Source of the DNA: Streptomyces hyaluromycini
GTDB lineage: Bacteria > Actinomycetota > Actinomycetes > Streptomycetales > Streptomycetaceae
Length of the DNA: 64,000 nt
Reading direction: 5' to 3'
Assembly: GCF_002217755.1 (NCBI RefSeq)
Contig: NZ_BCFL01000017.1
Location: 648,442 to 712,441 of the forward strand
In this document: piece by piece, positions 18,589 through 28,129 of the stretch
Layout: the number at the start of each line of letters is the position of its first letter
Numbering within the stretch: position 1 is the first letter of the stretch
Program-made: the position numbers and the translations under genes
Notes under the pieces: model-generated
Database searches by the model: none
Seen by the model: the letters and a program-made list of their open reading frames with translations, nothing else
Told to the model about the DNA's origin: nothing

Positions 18589-20079
18589 GTGAAACGAATC
18601 CTGATCCGCTCCGGGAAGAGCCCGTTCCGTGTCGCCACTCCGGCGGAGTTCATCCACCAGGACCTGATCGGGACCAACACCGGGAACCTTCTCTTCAGCG
18701 ACTCGGCGCACAAGATGCTGACCACCCCGGACACCGAGGTGACGTCCAACGGCATCCGCACCGACCCTTCGGCCCGCCGGGCCGCGGAGATCAACGAGCG
18801 GTACGACGTGTTCGTCGTACCGCTCGCCAACGCCTTCCGCCCCGCCTTCCAGGCCTCCCTGGACCGGCTGACGACGCTCATCGAGCAGCTCACCATCCCG
18901 GTCGTGGTGTTCGGCGTCGGCGCCCAGGCCCCCGCGGACTACGACACCACCTGGCTGAACCCGATGGCGGACTCGGTCCGGCGCTTCGCCCGAGCGGTCC
19001 TGGACCGCTCCGCCTCCATCGGCGTACGCGGCGAGCTGACCTCGGACTACCTCAAGGGCCTCGGCTTCCACGACGTGGACATCATCGGCTGCCCGTCGAT
19101 GTTCCTGTACGGCGGCACCTTCCCGGAGATCCGGGCCACGGAGCTGGGCGCCGCCTCCCGCATCGCCCTCAACCTGTCCCCGGACGCGATACCCGTCGGC
19201 GACATATCGGGCATCGCCCGGCACGCGTGGGAGCGCTACCCCGGCCTCGTCCACTACGCACAGAACACCGTCGACGCGGAACTGCTGATGTGGGGCGACA
19301 CCTCGCCGGAGTCCGGGCACACGGACCCCTTCCCGCTGCAGCTCAGCCACGCCCTGCTCCAGGAGAACAAGGTCCGCATGCCGCTGGACCCGGCCACCTG
19401 GATCGACGAACTGCGCGGCTTCGACTTCGCGTACGGCACCCGTATCCACGGCAATGTCGCCGCCCTGCTGGCGGGCACCCCGAGCGTCGTCCTCACCCAC
19501 GACTCGCGCACCCTCGAACTCTGCCGCTACTTCGACATCCCGCACCGCTCGCTCACCGAGCTGGACGCCGGCACCGACCCGCGTGACCTGTACGAGGACG
19601 CCGACTTCTCCGCCATGGTCAAGGGACACGGCGAGCGCTTCGAGCGCATGATCGCCTTCCTCGACCGCAACGACCTGCGGAACACCTACACCCACGGCGA
19701 CGGCGGTGCCGCCTTCGACGCCCGGCTGGCCGCCCTCGACCTGCCCGCGTCGATGCCGGTCTGGGACGGCGGCGACGACGGCCAGATGCGGTACCGGATC
19801 AGCCGGCTCCGCGAGCGGATCGCCGCGGCCGACGCCAGGGCGGCCCGGCACGCCAAGGAGAACAGGGAGCTGCGCACCCGGCTGACCACCGCCGAGAAGC
19901 GCGCGGCCGAGACGACCCGCCGGCTCGACGCCCTCAGCAAGGAACTGACCGCCGCCACCAAGCAGCTGTCCGCGGTGGAGCGCCAGGTCACCGGCATCGA
20001 CAAGCGCGTCCTGGTCCGCGTCGGCCCGGCCCTGCGCCGCCGTATCCGCCGGTCGAAGTCCAGGCCCCGACACGACTGA
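18589..20079 (+). CDS. Polysaccharide pyruvyl transferase family protein with C-terminal coiled coil
   Basis: The protein has 496 residues. Residues 1-370 have the GT-B-like pyruvyl transferase fold: a Gly/Asn-rich N-terminal segment (LIGTNTGNLLFSD), VFGVGAQAPADYDTTW, and the signature YGTRIHGNVAALLAGTPSV with the conserved RxHG. The final 100 residues are charged heptads (RLRERIAAADARAARHAKEN and on), a likely coiled coil ending in a strongly basic tail. The enzyme may transfer pyruvate from PEP to a cell-wall or capsular sugar. GTG at 18589 was chosen because residues upstream overlap the metG terminator. There is no signal peptide. Confidence 0.85.
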   Translation: MKRILIRSGKSPFRVATPAEFIHQDLIGTNTGNLLFSDSAHKMLTTPDTEVTSNGIRTDPSARRAAEINERYDVFVVPLANAFRPAFQASLDRLTTLIEQLTIPVVVFGVGAQAPADYDTTWLNPMADSVRRFARAVLDRSASIGVRGELTSDYLKGLGFHDVDIIGCPSMFLYGGTFPEIRATELGAASRIALNLSPDAIPVGDISGIARHAWERYPGLVHYAQNTVDAELLMWGDTSPESGHTDPFPLQLSHALLQENKVRMPLDPATWIDELRGFDFAYGTRIHGNVAALLAGTPSVVLTHDSRTLELCRYFDIPHRSLTELDAGTDPRDLYEDADFSAMVKGHGERFERMIAFLDRNDLRNTYTHGDGGAAFDARLAALDLPASMPVWDGGDDGQMRYRISRLRERIAAADARAARHAKENRELRTRLTTAEKRAAETTRRLDALSKELTAATKQLSAVERQVTGIDKRVLVRVGPALRRRIRRSKSRPRHD

Positions 20080-20194
20080 GCCCCTCCGCACGCACGTCAG
20101 CTCGCAAGGCCCAGCACCAGCGCTGCGGCCACCGGCACGAACAACCCGGCCGGCAGGCACCGCCGATTGTGTGACAGCCGACCCGGAAAAGTTC

Positions 20195-21547
20195 TCAGCT
20201 CGCGGTCAGCACACCCGCCCCCGCCGTCTTCGCCAGCTCCGCCGGGAGGTTCTTCGCGCTGCTCTCCAGGCCCGCCGTCAGGGTCGGCGTCCAGTTCACC
20301 GTCGTCTTGATCTTCTTGGAGTTCGCGGCGTTGTAGGCGGCGACGAGGTCGGTCGTCGTGCCGTTGACGAGGTTGCCGCTGCCCGCGATCGAGCCGGTGC
20401 CGTCGCCGCTCAGCAGCTTGGAGACCTTGAGGGAGCTGGGCACGGTCCAGTAGTTGTTCTGGGCCACGACCTGGGCCTTGGCGCGCGAGTTGATGCTGTA
20501 CTGCAGCGCGTAGCCGTTGAGGGGCGTGACGTCGTAGACGTTGTTGTAGAGGTGCACCTGGCCGACGCGGGTGAGCGGGGCGCGCTGGACGATGCCCTTC
20601 CAGATGTTGTGGTGGAGGGTGACGCGCAGCTTGCCGCTCGGCTCGCTGTCGCTGCTGCCGATCAGCATCGTCTTGTCGTGGCTGGTGAACTGGTTGTGCT
20701 CGACGGTCACCAGGTCCGAGCTCTTGGTGATGTCGAGTTCGCCGTCGTGGACCTGGTACTCACGGCCGTAGTACTTCGGGTTGAGGCTGTCGAAGTGCCC
20801 GGCGTCGCTGAACGTGTTGTGGTCGGCCCAGACGTGCGTGGCCCCGCGCAGCGTCACCGCGTCGTACTCGGAGTTCCAGTTGCCGTCGTCGCCGTCGGTC
20901 GGGTCCCACTGCGGGAAGCAGTCCTCGGTGTCGGAGAACGTCAGGTTGCGGACGACGACGTTGTCGACCTTCTGGATCTGGAGCATGCCGCCGGTGATGC
21001 CGGCCTTGGTGCCGGGGACGCCGACGATCGTGGTGTTGGCCGGCACCTTGAAGACGATGTTCGCTGCCTGCTTCTTCTGCGCGGCGGCCCGCGCCGTCTC
21101 CTGGGTTCCGGAGGGCAGCTTGGAGCGGCCGTACGTCGACGGGTCGAACGCCTTCAGGTAGGCGCTCAGCGAGTACCCGGTGCCGGCCGCGTAGTCCGCG
21201 CAGGTCAGCTTCTTGCCGCTGTCGTCGGTGTTCGCGTCGATGGTGCCCTTGACCTTGATGATGCGCGGGGTGGTGCCGCTCGCCGAGCCCAGCGCCTTCA
21301 CCAGCTGGGCACGGGTGGCGACGGTGAAGGTGTGCGCGGCGTCGGCCTTCGCACCACCGGTCGTACCGGAACCGGACGACGCCCAGCCGTCCTTGGCGGC
21401 GAGCGTCTGGTGGTAGAGGTCGACGGCCGACGTGGCGTTCGCGCTCAGCACGAGCGCACCGGCACCGACCCCGGCGGCCACGACGGCGGCGGAGACGACG
21501 AGGGTACGGCGCTTGCGGAGGGACCGACGGTGAGAGGCAGAGGCCAC
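20195..21547 (-). CDS. Secreted pectate lyase (PL1 family)
   Basis: The protein has 450 residues. A basic, Arg-rich N-terminus and a hydrophobic segment (residues 15-36) form a signal peptide. The rest is a right-handed parallel beta-helix of the Pel type. The calcium-binding region SEYDAVTLRGATHVWADHN, HDGELDITKSSDLVTVEHN and the RAPLTRVGQVHLYNN arginine segment match polysaccharide lyase family 1. It cleaves polygalacturonate by beta-elimination outside the cell, fitting plant-litter growth. The GTG start at 21547 has AAGGA seven bases upstream. Confidence 0.93.
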   Translation of the reverse strand: MASASHRRSLRKRRTLVVSAAVVAAGVGAGALVLSANATSAVDLYHQTLAAKDGWASSGSGTTGGAKADAAHTFTVATRAQLVKALGSASGTTPRIIKVKGTIDANTDDSGKKLTCADYAAGTGYSLSAYLKAFDPSTYGRSKLPSGTQETARAAAQKKQAANIVFKVPANTTIVGVPGTKAGITGGMLQIQKVDNVVVRNLTFSDTEDCFPQWDPTDGDDGNWNSEYDAVTLRGATHVWADHNTFSDAGHFDSLNPKYYGREYQVHDGELDITKSSDLVTVEHNQFTSHDKTMLIGSSDSEPSGKLRVTLHHNIWKGIVQRAPLTRVGQVHLYNNVYDVTPLNGYALQYSINSRAKAQVVAQNNYWTVPSSLKVSKLLSGDGTGSIAGSGNLVNGTTTDLVAAYNAANSKKIKTTVNWTPTLTAGLESSAKNLPAELAKTAGAGVLTAS

Positions 21548-21734
21548 GGGGGAGTCCTTACGTACTTCGGAAGTGCTGGGGACGGCCCGCCGGGGCGGGC
21601 TTCACTCCTCTGTGGTCGCGGAGATCGAAAAGGTTGCCGTCGACTTCTGCCGGACTCGGCGGAAAGACGTGAATTTTTTGGAGGAGCGGCGGCCCCGTAC
21701 CTGCATGCTCACAACACATCCGTATGGTTTCGCC

Positions 21735-22208
21735 ATGGCACCTGAGCTCATCCCGATCGCCTACGAGCCCCACGGCCGTACCGAGGCCATCGGTCACTAC
21801 ACCGGCGGACAGTTCCTGGCGTCGGTCACCTACGCGTTTCCCGAGGGGTTCCGGCTCGACGAGGGCTGGGAGGAGCAGAAGCGGCTCTACTCGGTGCTGC
21901 ATCTCTTCGACGCCGAGGGGCACTACCGCGACTCGCAGATCTGGTGCGCGGGCAGCTGGGCCGAGCAGCAGCGGGATCCGGACGGCGCCGGGTCGGTGCT
22001 GGCGCGGGCCCGCGCGCACCTGGCGGGCATGCTGCGCAGTCTGCCGAGGCGGACGTACAAGGACATCGCGATACGCCCGTTCCAGCTCGTCGTGGACGGT
22101 GTGTTCTTCGGGCTGGTGGCGAAGGACGACGAGGACGGCGGGTGGGCCGAGCTCTACCCGGACCACCTGGGCTTCGGCGAGCCCTGGGACGGCCGGTACG
22201 ACACCTGA
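21735..22208 (+). CDS. Conserved hypothetical protein (about 157 aa)
   Basis: This is a soluble alpha/beta protein without signal peptide. It has a two-part layout: YTGGQFLASVTYAFPEGF then LHLFDAEGHYRDSQIWCAG, and later IAIRPFQLVVDGVFFGLVAK and WAELYPDHLGFGEPWDGRYD. From memory, similar Streptomyces proteins are sometimes labelled as formate-hydrogenlyase regulator HycA; I regard that label as unsupported. The ATG at 21735 was chosen because similarity-like composition starts there; the frame is open farther upstream. It diverges from the pectate lyase. Confidence 0.75.
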   Translation: MAPELIPIAYEPHGRTEAIGHYTGGQFLASVTYAFPEGFRLDEGWEEQKRLYSVLHLFDAEGHYRDSQIWCAGSWAEQQRDPDGAGSVLARARAHLAGMLRSLPRRTYKDIAIRPFQLVVDGVFFGLVAKDDEDGGWAELYPDHLGFGEPWDGRYDT

Positions 22209-22235
22209 CAGTCGGGGAATCCAGGGGGGTAACTC

Positions 22236-22948
22236 ATGCACAGATGGGGTGCGGCCGCGTTCGTGGCCGCCTCACTGGTCGGCGGCGTCCTGCTGCCGGC
22301 CGTTGCGGCCACCGCCGTCCACGGCGCCGTGCCCGGCGACTTCAACGGGGACGGGTACCGCGACGCGGTCCTGCCCGCGCCGGGCGCGAACGTGTCCGGC
22401 AAGGAGGGTGCGGGCGCGGTCGTCGTGCTGTACGGCTCCGCCTCGGGGCTGTCGACCAGCCGTCGTAAGACCATCACCCAGAACACCGCGGGCGTGCCGG
22501 GCGCCGGCGAGACGTACGACGCCTTCGGCGCCGCCACCGCCACCGCCGACCTGAACCGGGACGGCTACGCCGACCTGGTGGTCGGCACACCGGACGAGGA
22601 CACCTCGAAGGGCACCGACTCCGGTGCGGTGACCGTGCTGTGGGGCAGCAGGAGCGGCCTGACGAGCGGGACCGACCTGCCGTCGCCGTCGTCCTCCCCG
22701 TGGCACTACGGCCAGGACGTCGCCGCGCTCGGCTTGGGCGCCGGGGCGAAGACGCGGGTGGTGGTCGCCGGAGGGGACGCGACGGCGCGGCGCACGAGAA
22801 CAACTCCACCGGAGCCGTCTGGGTCTTTCCCGGCGGCTCCGCCGGGCCGACGGCCACGGGCAGCCGCGTCATCACGCCGAATGCCGTCGGCCTCACCCAG
22901 CAGTGGGGCACCACGCTGGGCGGCGACGGACTGCTCTCGGTGATCTGA
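22236..22948 (+). pseudogene. Frameshifted, truncated FG-GAP repeat (integrin-like) secreted protein
   Basis: The reading frame starts well: AGGGGGG before ATG at 22236, a signal peptide (residues 1-26), then FG-GAP units with calcium loops DFNGDGYRDAV and DLNRDGYADLV. Near 22780-22790 the protein turns into Pro/Arg/Ser-rich nonsense. The next frame then reads AAHENNSTGAVWVFPGG and on to a stop at 22948, exactly the expected continuation. The total is only about 235 codons where such proteins usually have 400 or more, so an internal deletion with frame loss is the simplest reading. A sequencing error could explain the shift but not the short length. Confidence 0.75.
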
Positions 22949-22958
22949 ACACGTAGCA

Positions 22959-22994
22959 GGCGCCCGGGGTCCTCCTTCCGGAGTCCCGGGCGCC
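22959..22994. terminator. Hairpin between convergent genes
   Basis: GGCGCCCGGG (22959-22968) pairs with CCCGGGCGCC (22985-22994). It lies between the FG-GAP pseudogene and the end of the dioxygenase gene and could serve both. Confidence 0.65.
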
Positions 22995-23007
22995 CGCGTC
23001 ACGGATG

Positions 23008-23934
23008 TCAGCCGTTGCTCGTCTCGTCCGGTTCGACGCCCAGGGTCAGATGGGCGCGGACGCCGTGGGCGATGTGGTGGCGGTTGTACTTCAGGTAGAG
23101 CAGGCCGCCCTCGTGCCCGTTGTCCGGGTAGATGCTGTCCCCGTCGAGGGTGGTGCGGGTGGTGGTGTTGCTCGCGTACGGCTCCACCTCGGCCGACAGC
23201 AGGACGGACTTCTCGTCGAAGAACAGCTGGCCGGTGTGGCAGGTGTGGCCGCCCTCGTACCCGGCGTCCGTCCACTCGCCGTCCACGTGCACCTTGACGT
23301 GGATGTGGACGCACCGGCCCTGGTACCAGCCGGGGAAGACGGTCTTGAAGGTGACGTGCCCGTGCCGGTCCGTGTGCCAGGTGCCGCGCAGGTAGCGGGT
23401 GTCGTCGGTCGGCTCCTGGTGGCCGCCGCCACCGCCGGGCGGGGGGCCGGTCGGGGTGCCGGTGGGCGCGTCGGTCGGCGGGGTACCGGTCGGCGGGGTG
23501 CCGCCGCCGCCACCGCCGCTGCCCATCTCCTCGTACCCGGAGTAGATGCCCGACGCGTTGCAGTGCCAGATGTCCACGGCCGCGTTCCGGAGCGGCTTGC
23601 AGGTCTCCGCGTCGATCACCTTGAGGGTGAGGTGCAGGGGGATGCCCTCCTGGTCCTCGGTGACGTCCTGGCGGAGCTTGTCGGCGTCGATGTAGTACGG
23701 GCCCTCGACCAGTTCGGAGGTGAGCGTGTAGCAGGCGCCCTCCGAGGACGAGGGCGAGGCCGCGGCCTGGGCTTGGGTGCCCTCCTCCGCGGCGGTGCCG
23801 TCGCTCGCGGCGAAGGCGCTGCCGACGCCCACCGCGGTCACGGCCACACTGCCCGCCGCCAGGACCGTACGGCGAGCCAACTTCCTTCTCTCTTCCGGGG
23901 ATTGAGCGTCTGTGGGGGTATGGGTGTCTGTCAT
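23008..23934 (-). CDS. Secreted intradiol ring-cleavage dioxygenase-like protein
   Basis: The protein has 308 residues. The N-terminus has a probable Tat signal (ERRKLARRTVLAAGS). The mature part is the intradiol dioxygenase beta-sandwich: EGPYYIDADKLR supplies the first iron-ligand Tyr, VDIWHCNASGIYSGY the core, and GWYQGRCVHIHVKV the second Tyr and two His ligands. These enzymes open catechol-type rings between hydroxyls; exported homologues may act on lignin-derived aromatics. An unusual Gly/Pro/Thr-rich insert of about 40 residues interrupts the domain after SGYEEMG. The ATG at 23934 places the Tat motif at residues 15-21. Confidence 0.85.
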   Translation of the reverse strand: MTDTHTPTDAQSPEERRKLARRTVLAAGSVAVTAVGVGSAFAASDGTAAEEGTQAQAAASPSSSEGACYTLTSELVEGPYYIDADKLRQDVTEDQEGIPLHLTLKVIDAETCKPLRNAAVDIWHCNASGIYSGYEEMGSGGGGGGTPPTGTPPTDAPTGTPTGPPPGGGGGHQEPTDDTRYLRGTWHTDRHGHVTFKTVFPGWYQGRCVHIHVKVHVDGEWTDAGYEGGHTCHTGQLFFDEKSVLLSAEVEPYASNTTTRTTLDGDSIYPDNGHEGGLLYLKYNRHHIAHGVRAHLTLGVEPDETSNG

Positions 23935-24005
23935 GGTCAGGGACCGTAGACAAGGCGGAGCCGGTGCGAACATCGGAGCGAGCTGTGAATGCGCGGTGCG
24001 CAAGC

Positions 24006-24041
24006 GAAAGGCTCGAAACCGACGCCGGTTTCGAGCCTTTC
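24006..24041. terminator. Perfect 15-bp hairpin after aspS
   Basis: GAAAGGCTCGAAACC (24006-24020) pairs with GGTTTCGAGCCTTTC (24027-24041). It lies 35 bases beyond the aspS stop on the minus strand and just upstream of the dioxygenase gene. Confidence 0.75.
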
Positions 24042-24075
24042 CTTCAGCTGTGCTGTTTCTGCGTGCCTGTGTGCC

Positions 24076-25839
24076 TTACTTCGGCTGCGGCTTCCGGATG
24101 GAGAGGTGCAGCTCGCGCAGGCGGGTCTCCTCCAGCTCGGTCGGCGCGCCCATCATCAGGTCCTGGGCGTTGCCGTTGAGCGGGAAGGCGATGGTCTCGC
24201 GGATGTTCGGCTCGTCGGCGAGGAGCATCACGATGCGGTCCACGCCCGGGGCGATACCGCCGTGCGGCGGGGCGCCGAAGCGGAACGCGCGCAGCATGCC
24301 GGCGAACTCGCGCTCGACGGTCTCCTCGTCGTAGCCCGCGATGCCGAACGCCTTGAGCATGATGTCGGGCTCGTGGTTCCGGATGGCACCGGAGGACAGC
24401 TCGACGCCGTTGCAGACGATGTCGTACTGCCAGGCGAGGATGTCCAGCGGGTCCTGGGTCTCCAGGGCCTCCATGCCGCCCTGGGGCATGGAGAACGGGT
24501 TGTGCGAGAAGTCGATCTTCCCGGTGTCCTCGTCCTTCTCGAACATCGGGAAGTCGACGATCCAGCAGAACCGGAAGACGTTCTCCTCGAAGTGCCCGGC
24601 ACGCTTGGCGGCCTCGACCCGCACCGCGCCCATGATCTTGGAGACCTCGTCGAACTCGCCCGCACCGAAGAACACGGCGTGCCCGGCGGCCAGCTGGAGC
24701 CGCTTGGTGAGCTCGGCGACGTTGTCCTCGGTGAGGAACTTGGCGATCGGGCCGGAGAGGGAACCGTCCTCGGCGACGCGGACCCAGGCCAGGCCCTTGG
24801 CGCCCTGCGAGACGGCGAAGTCACCGAGCTGGTCGAAGAACTTGCGGGGCTGGTCCTGGACGGCCGGGACCGGCAGGGCGCGCACGTGCTTGCCGGCGAA
24901 GGCCTTGAACTCCGAGCCCTCGAAGATGTCCGTGATGTCGACGAGCTCCAGCTGGGCACGGAGGTCCGGCTTGTCGGAGCCGTACTTCAGCATCGCCTCG
25001 CGGAACGGGATCCGCGGGAACGGGGAGGTGACGTGGCGGCCGTTGCCGAACTCCTCGAAGAGCTCGGTCATCAGCTGCTCGATGGGGCGGAAGACGTCTT
25101 CCTGCTCGACGAAGCTCATCTCGACGTCGAGCTGGTAGAACTCGCCCGGCGAACGGTCGGCGCGGGCGTCCTCGTCGCGGAAGCAGGGCGCGATCTGGAA
25201 GTAGCGGTCGAAGCCGGAGATCATCAGCAGCTGCTTGAACTGCTGCGGGGCCTGCGGGAGGGCGTAGAACTTGCCCGGGTTCAGGCGGGAGGGGACGACG
25301 AAGTCACGCGCGCCCTCGGGGGAGGTGGCGGTGAGGATCGGCGTCGCCATCTCGTTGAAGCCGAGGGCGACCATCTTGTGGCGGATGGCCGAGATGACCG
25401 CCGTACGCAGCATGATGTTGCGGTGCATGCGCTCGCGGCGCAGGTCCAGGAAGCGGTACTCCAGGCGCCGCTCCTCGTTGACCCCGTCCTCGGTGTTGAT
25501 CGTGAACGGCAGCGGGGCGGCCGCGCCGAGCAGCTCGACCTCGCCGACCTCGACCTCGACCTCGCCGGTGGGCAGGTCGGAGTTGATGTTCTCGGTTCCA
25601 CGTGAAACAACGCGGCCGTCGACGCGGACCGTGGACTCCTTGGAGAGCTTGTCCAGGGCCTCGTACGCCGGGGTGCCGGGGCGGGCGACGAGCTGCGTGA
25701 TGCCGTAGTGGTCGCGCAGATCGATGAAGAGGATGCCGCCCAGGTCGCGCCGATTGTGCAGCCAGCCGCTCAGCCGGACGTCGGTGCCGACGTCAGAGGC
25801 GCGGAGCTGGCCGCAGGTGTGGGACCTGTACCGATGCAT
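24076..25839 (-). CDS. aspS: Aspartyl-tRNA synthetase
   Basis: The protein has 587 residues, the usual bacterial length. The N-terminal OB-fold (residues 1-110) binds the anticodon. The class II core has motif 2 ([11 protein letters not shown]) and motif 3 ([12 protein letters not shown]) with the ATP-contacting arginines. A GAD insertion domain lies between them (after YGSDKPD, about 300-410). It charges tRNA-Asp; whether it also makes Asp-tRNA-Asn cannot be told from sequence alone. The ATG at 25839 is the first plausible start. Codons near the N-terminal third contain a parS-like 14-mer. It diverges from the PAS/GAF phosphatase gene. Confidence 0.96.
   Translation of the reverse strand: MHRYRSHTCGQLRASDVGTDVRLSGWLHNRRDLGGILFIDLRDHYGITQLVARPGTPAYEALDKLSKESTVRVDGRVVSRGTENINSDLPTGEVEVEVGEVELLGAAAPLPFTINTEDGVNEERRLEYRFLDLRRERMHRNIMLRTAVISAIRHKMVALGFNEMATPILTATSPEGARDFVVPSRLNPGKFYALPQAPQQFKQLLMISGFDRYFQIAPCFRDEDARADRSPGEFYQLDVEMSFVEQEDVFRPIEQLMTELFEEFGNGRHVTSPFPRIPFREAMLKYGSDKPDLRAQLELVDITDIFEGSEFKAFAGKHVRALPVPAVQDQPRKFFDQLGDFAVSQGAKGLAWVRVAEDGSLSGPIAKFLTEDNVAELTKRLQLAAGHAVFFGAGEFDEVSKIMGAVRVEAAKRAGHFEENVFRFCWIVDFPMFEKDEDTGKIDFSHNPFSMPQGGMEALETQDPLDILAWQYDIVCNGVELSSGAIRNHEPDIMLKAFGIAGYDEETVEREFAGMLRAFRFGAPPHGGIAPGVDRIVMLLADEPNIRETIAFPLNGNAQDLMMGAPTELEETRLRELHLSIRKPQPK
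25595..25608. promoter_or_regulatory. parS-like ParB binding site inside aspS
   Basis: GTTCCACGTGAAAC differs at one base from GTTTCACGTGAAAC, the parS core I recall for S. coelicolor, where many copies cluster around oriC. The coding context allows it without any amino-acid oddity ([11 protein letters not shown] region). Confidence 0.75.
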
Positions 25840-26008
25840 CGTCGGGTGTTCCTCTTCTTCGGGTTCTGCCGAGGTGCTCTCCTCGACCGGGACGGGCCAC
25901 GGGGCCCGGACCCATCAAGGGTACCGGGCACCCAAAGATCGGCTCTCCACCATTAATGCGGCCCTGAAACAGTGGCACTCTGCGATCTCATCTTCTTAAA
26001 GTGGGGCA

Positions 26009-28120
26009 ATGCGAACTGGCGAGCCCCTGCCCGCCGTGGAGGACGTCCTCGCCGCCCTCGCGACCGGGCTGTGGCACTGGGACACCGCCACCGGGCTGGT
26101 CACCGCGGACGCGGAGGCGGCCCGGCTGATCGGGCTGCCGGCCGAGGCGTCCGTTCTGTCGGAGGCCCTGGTCCGGTCCCGTTTCCACCCCGTGGACTGG
26201 AACGAGAACACGAGCATCACCCGGCTGGCCGCGGTCGAGGGCACCCTTGCAGAGGTGCGGCTGCGGGTCATGGACGAGCGGGGCCGGCTGATCCGTACCG
26301 TGCGCAGCCGTTTTCGGCCCGTGTACGACTCCGAGGAGCGCGTGTACCGGGTGACCGGCACCCTCCAGGAGGTCACCGAGCCGACCCCCGGCGCCGCCGC
26401 CCAGCATCCGGTCACCGGTGACTGGCGGCGCTCCCGGGAGGCGTTCCTGCTGGACGCGGGCCGGGCGCTGGCCGAGGCGCGGTCCACGGAGGAGGTGCTG
26501 CGGGTCGCCGCGGGCCTGTCGATGCCGGGGTTCTCCCCGGACGGGCTGGTCGTCTTCGGGGTCAAGGGCGACCGGCTGATGATGATCGGCCACCACGGCC
26601 AGCAGATCGACGAGGACAGCCCCTTCAGCAGCATGCCGCTGGAGACCGACTATCCGGCGGCCGAGGTGGCACGGACCGGCCGGGCCGTCTATCTCTCCTC
26701 CGCCGAGCAGTACAAGTCCCGCTACCCCGTGACCTGGCCGCTGGCCGAGCGCTTCGGCCGGCAGTCCTGGGCCTTCCTGCCGCTGACGGTGGCCGGACGG
26801 ACCATGGGCGCCTGGATGGCGGGCTTCACCTACCCGGTGTCGTTCACCCCGGACGAGCGGTCCGTGCTCACCACGGTGGCCCGGATGCTGGCGCAGGCCC
26901 TGTCCCGGGCCGGGATCGCCGACTCGGAGCGGGAGCTGACGGACGGCCTCCAGCGCTCCATGCTGCCGACGCTGGGCCCCGACATACCCGGCATGGACAC
27001 GGCCGCCCGCTACATACCGACCGGCGGCGGACTCCAGGTGGGCGGCGACTGGTACGACATGATCCCGCTGCCGTCCGGCCGGCACGCCCTGGTCATCGGC
27101 GACGTCCAGGGCCATGACGTACGGGCCGCGGGACTGATGGGCCAGCTGCGGATCGCGCTGCGCGCCTACGCCTCCGAGGGCCACCGCCCGGACGCGGTGC
27201 TCTCCCGGGCCTCCCGTTTCCTGCACGGGATCACCTACGACGAGGACGATGCCGACCTGCGCTTCGCGACCTGCCTGTACGTCGAGGCGGATCCGGCGAC
27301 CGGGGTGCTGGAGATCGCGCGGGCGGGACATCTCGACCCGACGATCCGGATGGCCGACGGCACGGTGCTGCGGCGGCCGACGGCGGGCGGGCTGCCGCTC
27401 GGCATCGACCCGGACGCCGACTATCCGACGACGCGGTTCGCCCTGGAACCCGGCGAGACCATGATGATCTGCACCGACGGTCTGATCGAGACCGGCGGCC
27501 ACGACATCGAGAGCGGCTGGCAGCGGATCCGGGCGATCATGGAGGAGCACGACGACGGCGACCTGGAGAAACTGGCCGACGGCCTCGTCCAGGCCGTGCA
27601 CGGCCCCTCCTCCCACTACACCACCGGGCCGCTGGCCGACCGCCGTGAGGACGACATAGCGGTGCTGCTGCTGTCCCGGCCGGGCGGCGGCCGCGGCGAG
27701 GAGCCGCCGGCCCTGCGGCCACGGATGCGCCGCACCCTGCTGTCGGTGGCCCAGGACGAGCCCGAGCGGATCTCCGAGGCCCGCCAGCACCTGCGCGAGC
27801 TGCTGCACGACTGGGGGTCGCCCGACCAGGTCGACTCGGCGGTCCTGCTGGTCTCCGAGATGCTCACCAACGTCCTCGTGCACACCGACGCGGACGCGCT
27901 GCTGCTCGCCGAGGTCTCCGGCCAGGTCCCCGAACGCCGTCTGCGGGTCGAGGTCACGGACGCCGGCGACGACCTCCCGCACAAGCGCCGCCCCGGCGAA
28001 CTGGCATCCTCCGGCCGCGGCCTGGTCCTGATCGAGGTCCTGGCGGACGCCTGGGGCGTCGATCCGCGCGGGCAGGGCAAGAGCATCTGGTTCGAGCTGT
28101 ACGAGGCCGACAAGTCCTAG
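26009..28120 (+). CDS. PAS/GAF-SpoIIE phosphatase-HATPase multidomain signalling protein
   Basis: The protein has 703 residues in four parts. A PAS-like sensor spans about residues 10-115. A GAF domain spans about 140-295. A SpoIIE/PP2C phosphatase spans about 310-555, with QRSMLPT, VGGDWYDMI, IGDVQGHDVRAAGLMGQ and REDDIAVL. A C-terminal GHKL/HATPase_c2 anti-sigma kinase-like domain spans about 570-700 (SEMLTNVLVHT, SSGRGLVLIEVLAD). Phosphatase and kinase of a partner-switch thus sit on one chain. It is soluble. The ATG at 26009 has GGGG upstream. It converges on the AI-2E family gene with only 9 bases between them. Confidence 0.93.
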   Translation: MRTGEPLPAVEDVLAALATGLWHWDTATGLVTADAEAARLIGLPAEASVLSEALVRSRFHPVDWNENTSITRLAAVEGTLAEVRLRVMDERGRLIRTVRSRFRPVYDSEERVYRVTGTLQEVTEPTPGAAAQHPVTGDWRRSREAFLLDAGRALAEARSTEEVLRVAAGLSMPGFSPDGLVVFGVKGDRLMMIGHHGQQIDEDSPFSSMPLETDYPAAEVARTGRAVYLSSAEQYKSRYPVTWPLAERFGRQSWAFLPLTVAGRTMGAWMAGFTYPVSFTPDERSVLTTVARMLAQALSRAGIADSERELTDGLQRSMLPTLGPDIPGMDTAARYIPTGGGLQVGGDWYDMIPLPSGRHALVIGDVQGHDVRAAGLMGQLRIALRAYASEGHRPDAVLSRASRFLHGITYDEDDADLRFATCLYVEADPATGVLEIARAGHLDPTIRMADGTVLRRPTAGGLPLGIDPDADYPTTRFALEPGETMMICTDGLIETGGHDIESGWQRIRAIMEEHDDGDLEKLADGLVQAVHGPSSHYTTGPLADRREDDIAVLLLSRPGGGRGEEPPALRPRMRRTLLSVAQDEPERISEARQHLRELLHDWGSPDQVDSAVLLVSEMLTNVLVHTDADALLLAEVSGQVPERRLRVEVTDAGDDLPHKRRPGELASSGRGLVLIEVLADAWGVDPRGQGKSIWFELYEADKS

Positions 28121-28129
28121 CCGGGGGCG

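Noticed and set aside
20080..20194. Short hydrophobic minus-strand reading frame after the pectate lyase gene
   Set aside because: About 23 codons only, with no acceptable start codon or ribosome binding site.
21735..22208. Formate hydrogenlyase regulator HycA
   Set aside because: I recall this label on similar proteins, but no hydrogenlyase genes are near and no regulator motif is visible.
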